Assembly (NCBI GenBank): GCA_007123195.1 | Contig: SKLO01000321.1 | Location: 1 to 8,491, forward strand | Reading direction: 5' to 3' | Source: Verrucomicrobiales bacterium | Lineage (GTDB): Bacteria; Verrucomicrobiota; Verrucomicrobiia; Verrucomicrobiales; SKLO01 | Length of the DNA stretch: 8,491 bases | Shown here: in pieces, positions 7,426 to 8,491 of the stretch | Layout: every line of letters begins with the position of its first letter | Numbering within the stretch: the stretch's first letter is position 1 | Notes under the pieces: generated by a model | Database searches by the model: none | What the model was told of the DNA's origin: nothing | The model's input: the letters and a program-made list of their open reading frames with translations, nothing else | Translations under genes and position numbers: made by a program

Positions 7426-7701
7426 TTACATGGCCAGGAAGGTGATCACGAGGGCATAAATCGCGACCGCCTCGGCGAGGGCCATGCCGATGATGCCCAG
7501 GGTGAGGATGTTGCCGAAGGCACCCGGGTTGCGGCCGACGGCTTCGACGGCCTTGGCGCCGATCATGCCGACGCCGATGGCGGCTCCGGCACCGGCGATG
7601 GCGAGGGTGAGTGAGGCATCGATGCCGCCGGCGGCGGCTTCGGTGGCGGCTCCGACCGCCGGTTCCGCGGCGGCAAGGATGGGCATGAGTTCAGTAATCA
7701 T
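7426..7701 (-). CDS. atpE: ATP synthase Fo subunit c (rotor ring)
   Basis: This 91-residue hairpin of two membrane helices forms the rotor ring. Helix 1 spans about 31-55 (LTLAIAGAGAAIGVGMIGAK), the polar loop R57-N58-P59 contacts gamma/epsilon, and helix 2 spans about 64-90 with the ion-carrying glutamate E77 in MALAEAVAIYALV. Aligned with the Na+ enzyme of Ilyobacter, its helix 1 glutamine is V44 here and the serine after the glutamate is A78, so the sodium ligands are missing and proton coupling is expected. About 30 residues precede helix 1, a little more than in E. coli, and are rich in A, E and G. The start is the ATG at 7701; a second in-frame ATG lies at 7686. Confidence 0.96.
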   Translation of the reverse strand: MITELMPILAAAEPAVGAATEAAAGGIDASLTLAIAGAGAAIGVGMIGAKAVEAVGRNPGAFGNILTLGIIGMALAEAVAIYALVITFLAM

Positions 7702-7774
7702 GGTGTTGGTCTGGATTCAGCCGGGCGACCCGGGTGGGTCGGCGGGCGTGGTTGGTTGTCTGGTTGCGTTTGGA

Positions 7775-7795
7775 ATGACCGCCGCCCACGGTCAT
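7775..7795 (-). other. Stem-loop in the atpB-atpE gap
   Basis: ATGACCG (7775-7781) is perfectly complementary to CGGTCAT (7789-7795) around a seven-base loop, within the 131-bp gap between atpB and atpE. No T-run follows. A second short dyad, CCGGG/CCCGG around CGA, lies nearer the atpE start at about 7722-7734. The gap could be an RNA processing or translation control region ahead of the c-subunit gene, but the stem is short and this is uncertain. Confidence 0.45.
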
Positions 7796-7832
7796 GCCAT
7801 GGTCCCGGTCGGTCAGAGGATGCGGGCGCGCG

Positions 7833-8491
7833 TCAGTGGCCTTCGCCGTGCTCGTCGCCGTGGTCGTCGTGGGTGGTGGACAGCTGGATGTAGACCGCGC
7901 ACAGCAGGGCGAACACGGTGGCCTGCAGCAGGCCGATCAGCAGCTCGAAGAAGTAGAAGGGCAGCGGAAACAAGACCGAGGTGATGAAGCTGCCGATGGC
8001 GCCCAGGCCCTGCCCGAGCACGGCCATCTCGTGCAGCAGGGTTTCGCCGGCGAACACGTTGCCGAACAGGCGCAGGGACAATGACGCCGGGCGGAAGGCG
8101 ATCGAGATCAGCTCGATGACACCGACAAACAGGAACATGGGGATCAGGATCTTGCCCATCAGACCCTTGAGGCCACCCTTGGGACCGAACATGTGGTAGA
8201 GGAAGCCGAACAGTCCCATCTCCTTGAGGGTGACATACATCCACAGGATCATGAAGGTTGCCGCCAGACCCAGGGTCATGTTGAGGTCGGCGGTGGCCGG
8301 GCGCAGGATCGGCACGTCGGGCTCGGGGTAGAGGGTCAGGAAGCCGGTCATTTCGGCGTAGCCACCGGTTTCCTTCAGGAAGCCGACGGTGCCGACGCCC
8401 GGCACCAGCGCCATCCAGTTGGAGATCAGGATGAACAGGAAGAAGGTCGCCAGCAGGGGGAAGGCGCGCGGGGCGACCTTGGGGCCGACGA
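7833..8491 (-). CDS. atpB: ATP synthase Fo subunit a, N-terminus outside the window
   Basis: The C-terminal 218 or so residues of the static proton-channel subunit are present. The frame stays open to the window edge. A methionine at 8414 is internal: the 25 codons before it encode typical subunit a sequence (for example PLLATFFLFILISNW). The essential arginine facing the c-ring is in SLRLFGNVFAGET (codon 8070-8072), with the asparagine four and the glutamate nine residues later as in E. coli R210/N214/E219. The position of E. coli H245 is a glutamate (FFELLIGLLQ), common in other phyla, and the following Q is kept. The protein ends in an acidic, histidine-rich tail, THDDHGDEHGEGH. It heads the visible operon; any atpI-type gene and the promoter would lie beyond 8491. 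Confidence 0.96.
   Translation of the reverse strand, partial: VGPKVAPRAFPLLATFFLFILISNWMALVPGVGTVGFLKETGGYAEMTGFLTLYPEPDVPILRPATADLNMTLGLAATFMILWMYVTLKEMGLFGFLYHMFGPKGGLKGLMGKILIPMFLFVGVIELISIAFRPASLSLRLFGNVFAGETLLHEMAVLGQGLGAIGSFITSVLFPLPFYFFELLIGLLQATVFALLCAVYIQLSTTHDDHGDEHGEGH

Noticed and set aside
7560..7600. Alanine in the glycine motif of c-subunit helix 1 as a ring-size change
   Set aside because: E. coli has alanine at the equivalent place (GAAIGIG against GAAIGVG here), so it is not unusual.
8412..8414. ATG at 8414 as the start of subunit a
   Set aside because: The 25 codons upstream to the window edge are open and encode conserved subunit a sequence, so the methionine is internal.

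Overview
The window is GC-rich (about two thirds G+C by eye) bacterial chromosome. It holds nearly a complete F1Fo ATP synthase operon on the minus strand (atpB-E-F-H-A-G-D-C) and, converging on it, one M42-family metallopeptidase gene on the plus strand. The subunit sequences look to me like Verrucomicrobiota, probably the Opitutales side. I base this on the very short delta subunit, a P-loop reading GDRATGKT in alpha, and the general character of subunits a and beta. That placement is from memory of the families and is only moderately certain.

Left to right: bases 1-40 carry a textbook intrinsic terminator (11-bp stem, UUCG loop, T6) for a plus-strand gene outside the window. Bases 41-163 are the leader of the peptidase gene, with a 15-bp dyad ending just before the ATG and a 27-bp stretch that recurs inside the gene. 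The peptidase runs 164-1249. Bases 1250-1823 contain no credible gene. They hold two diverged copies of a roughly 128-bp three-hairpin element, an inverted copy of its central hairpin between them, and a perfect 26-bp tandem duplication. Bases 1824-8491 are the ATP synthase genes, with gaps of 39-136 bp and no overlaps; subunit a runs off the right edge.

The eight atp genes encode Fo (a, c, b) and F1 (delta, alpha, gamma, beta, epsilon) in the usual bacterial order. The c subunit has the proton-type rather than the sodium-type site, so the enzyme most likely couples proton flow to ATP synthesis. Hairpins lie in the two longest gaps, either side of atpE, the gene whose product is needed in most copies. 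None of the visible start codons has a clear Shine-Dalgarno sequence.

Most of the window is ordinary housekeeping sequence. The best candidate for something undescribed is the structured repeat family between the convergent genes: the arms of its central hairpin are identical in three copies while the loop varies in length and sequence.
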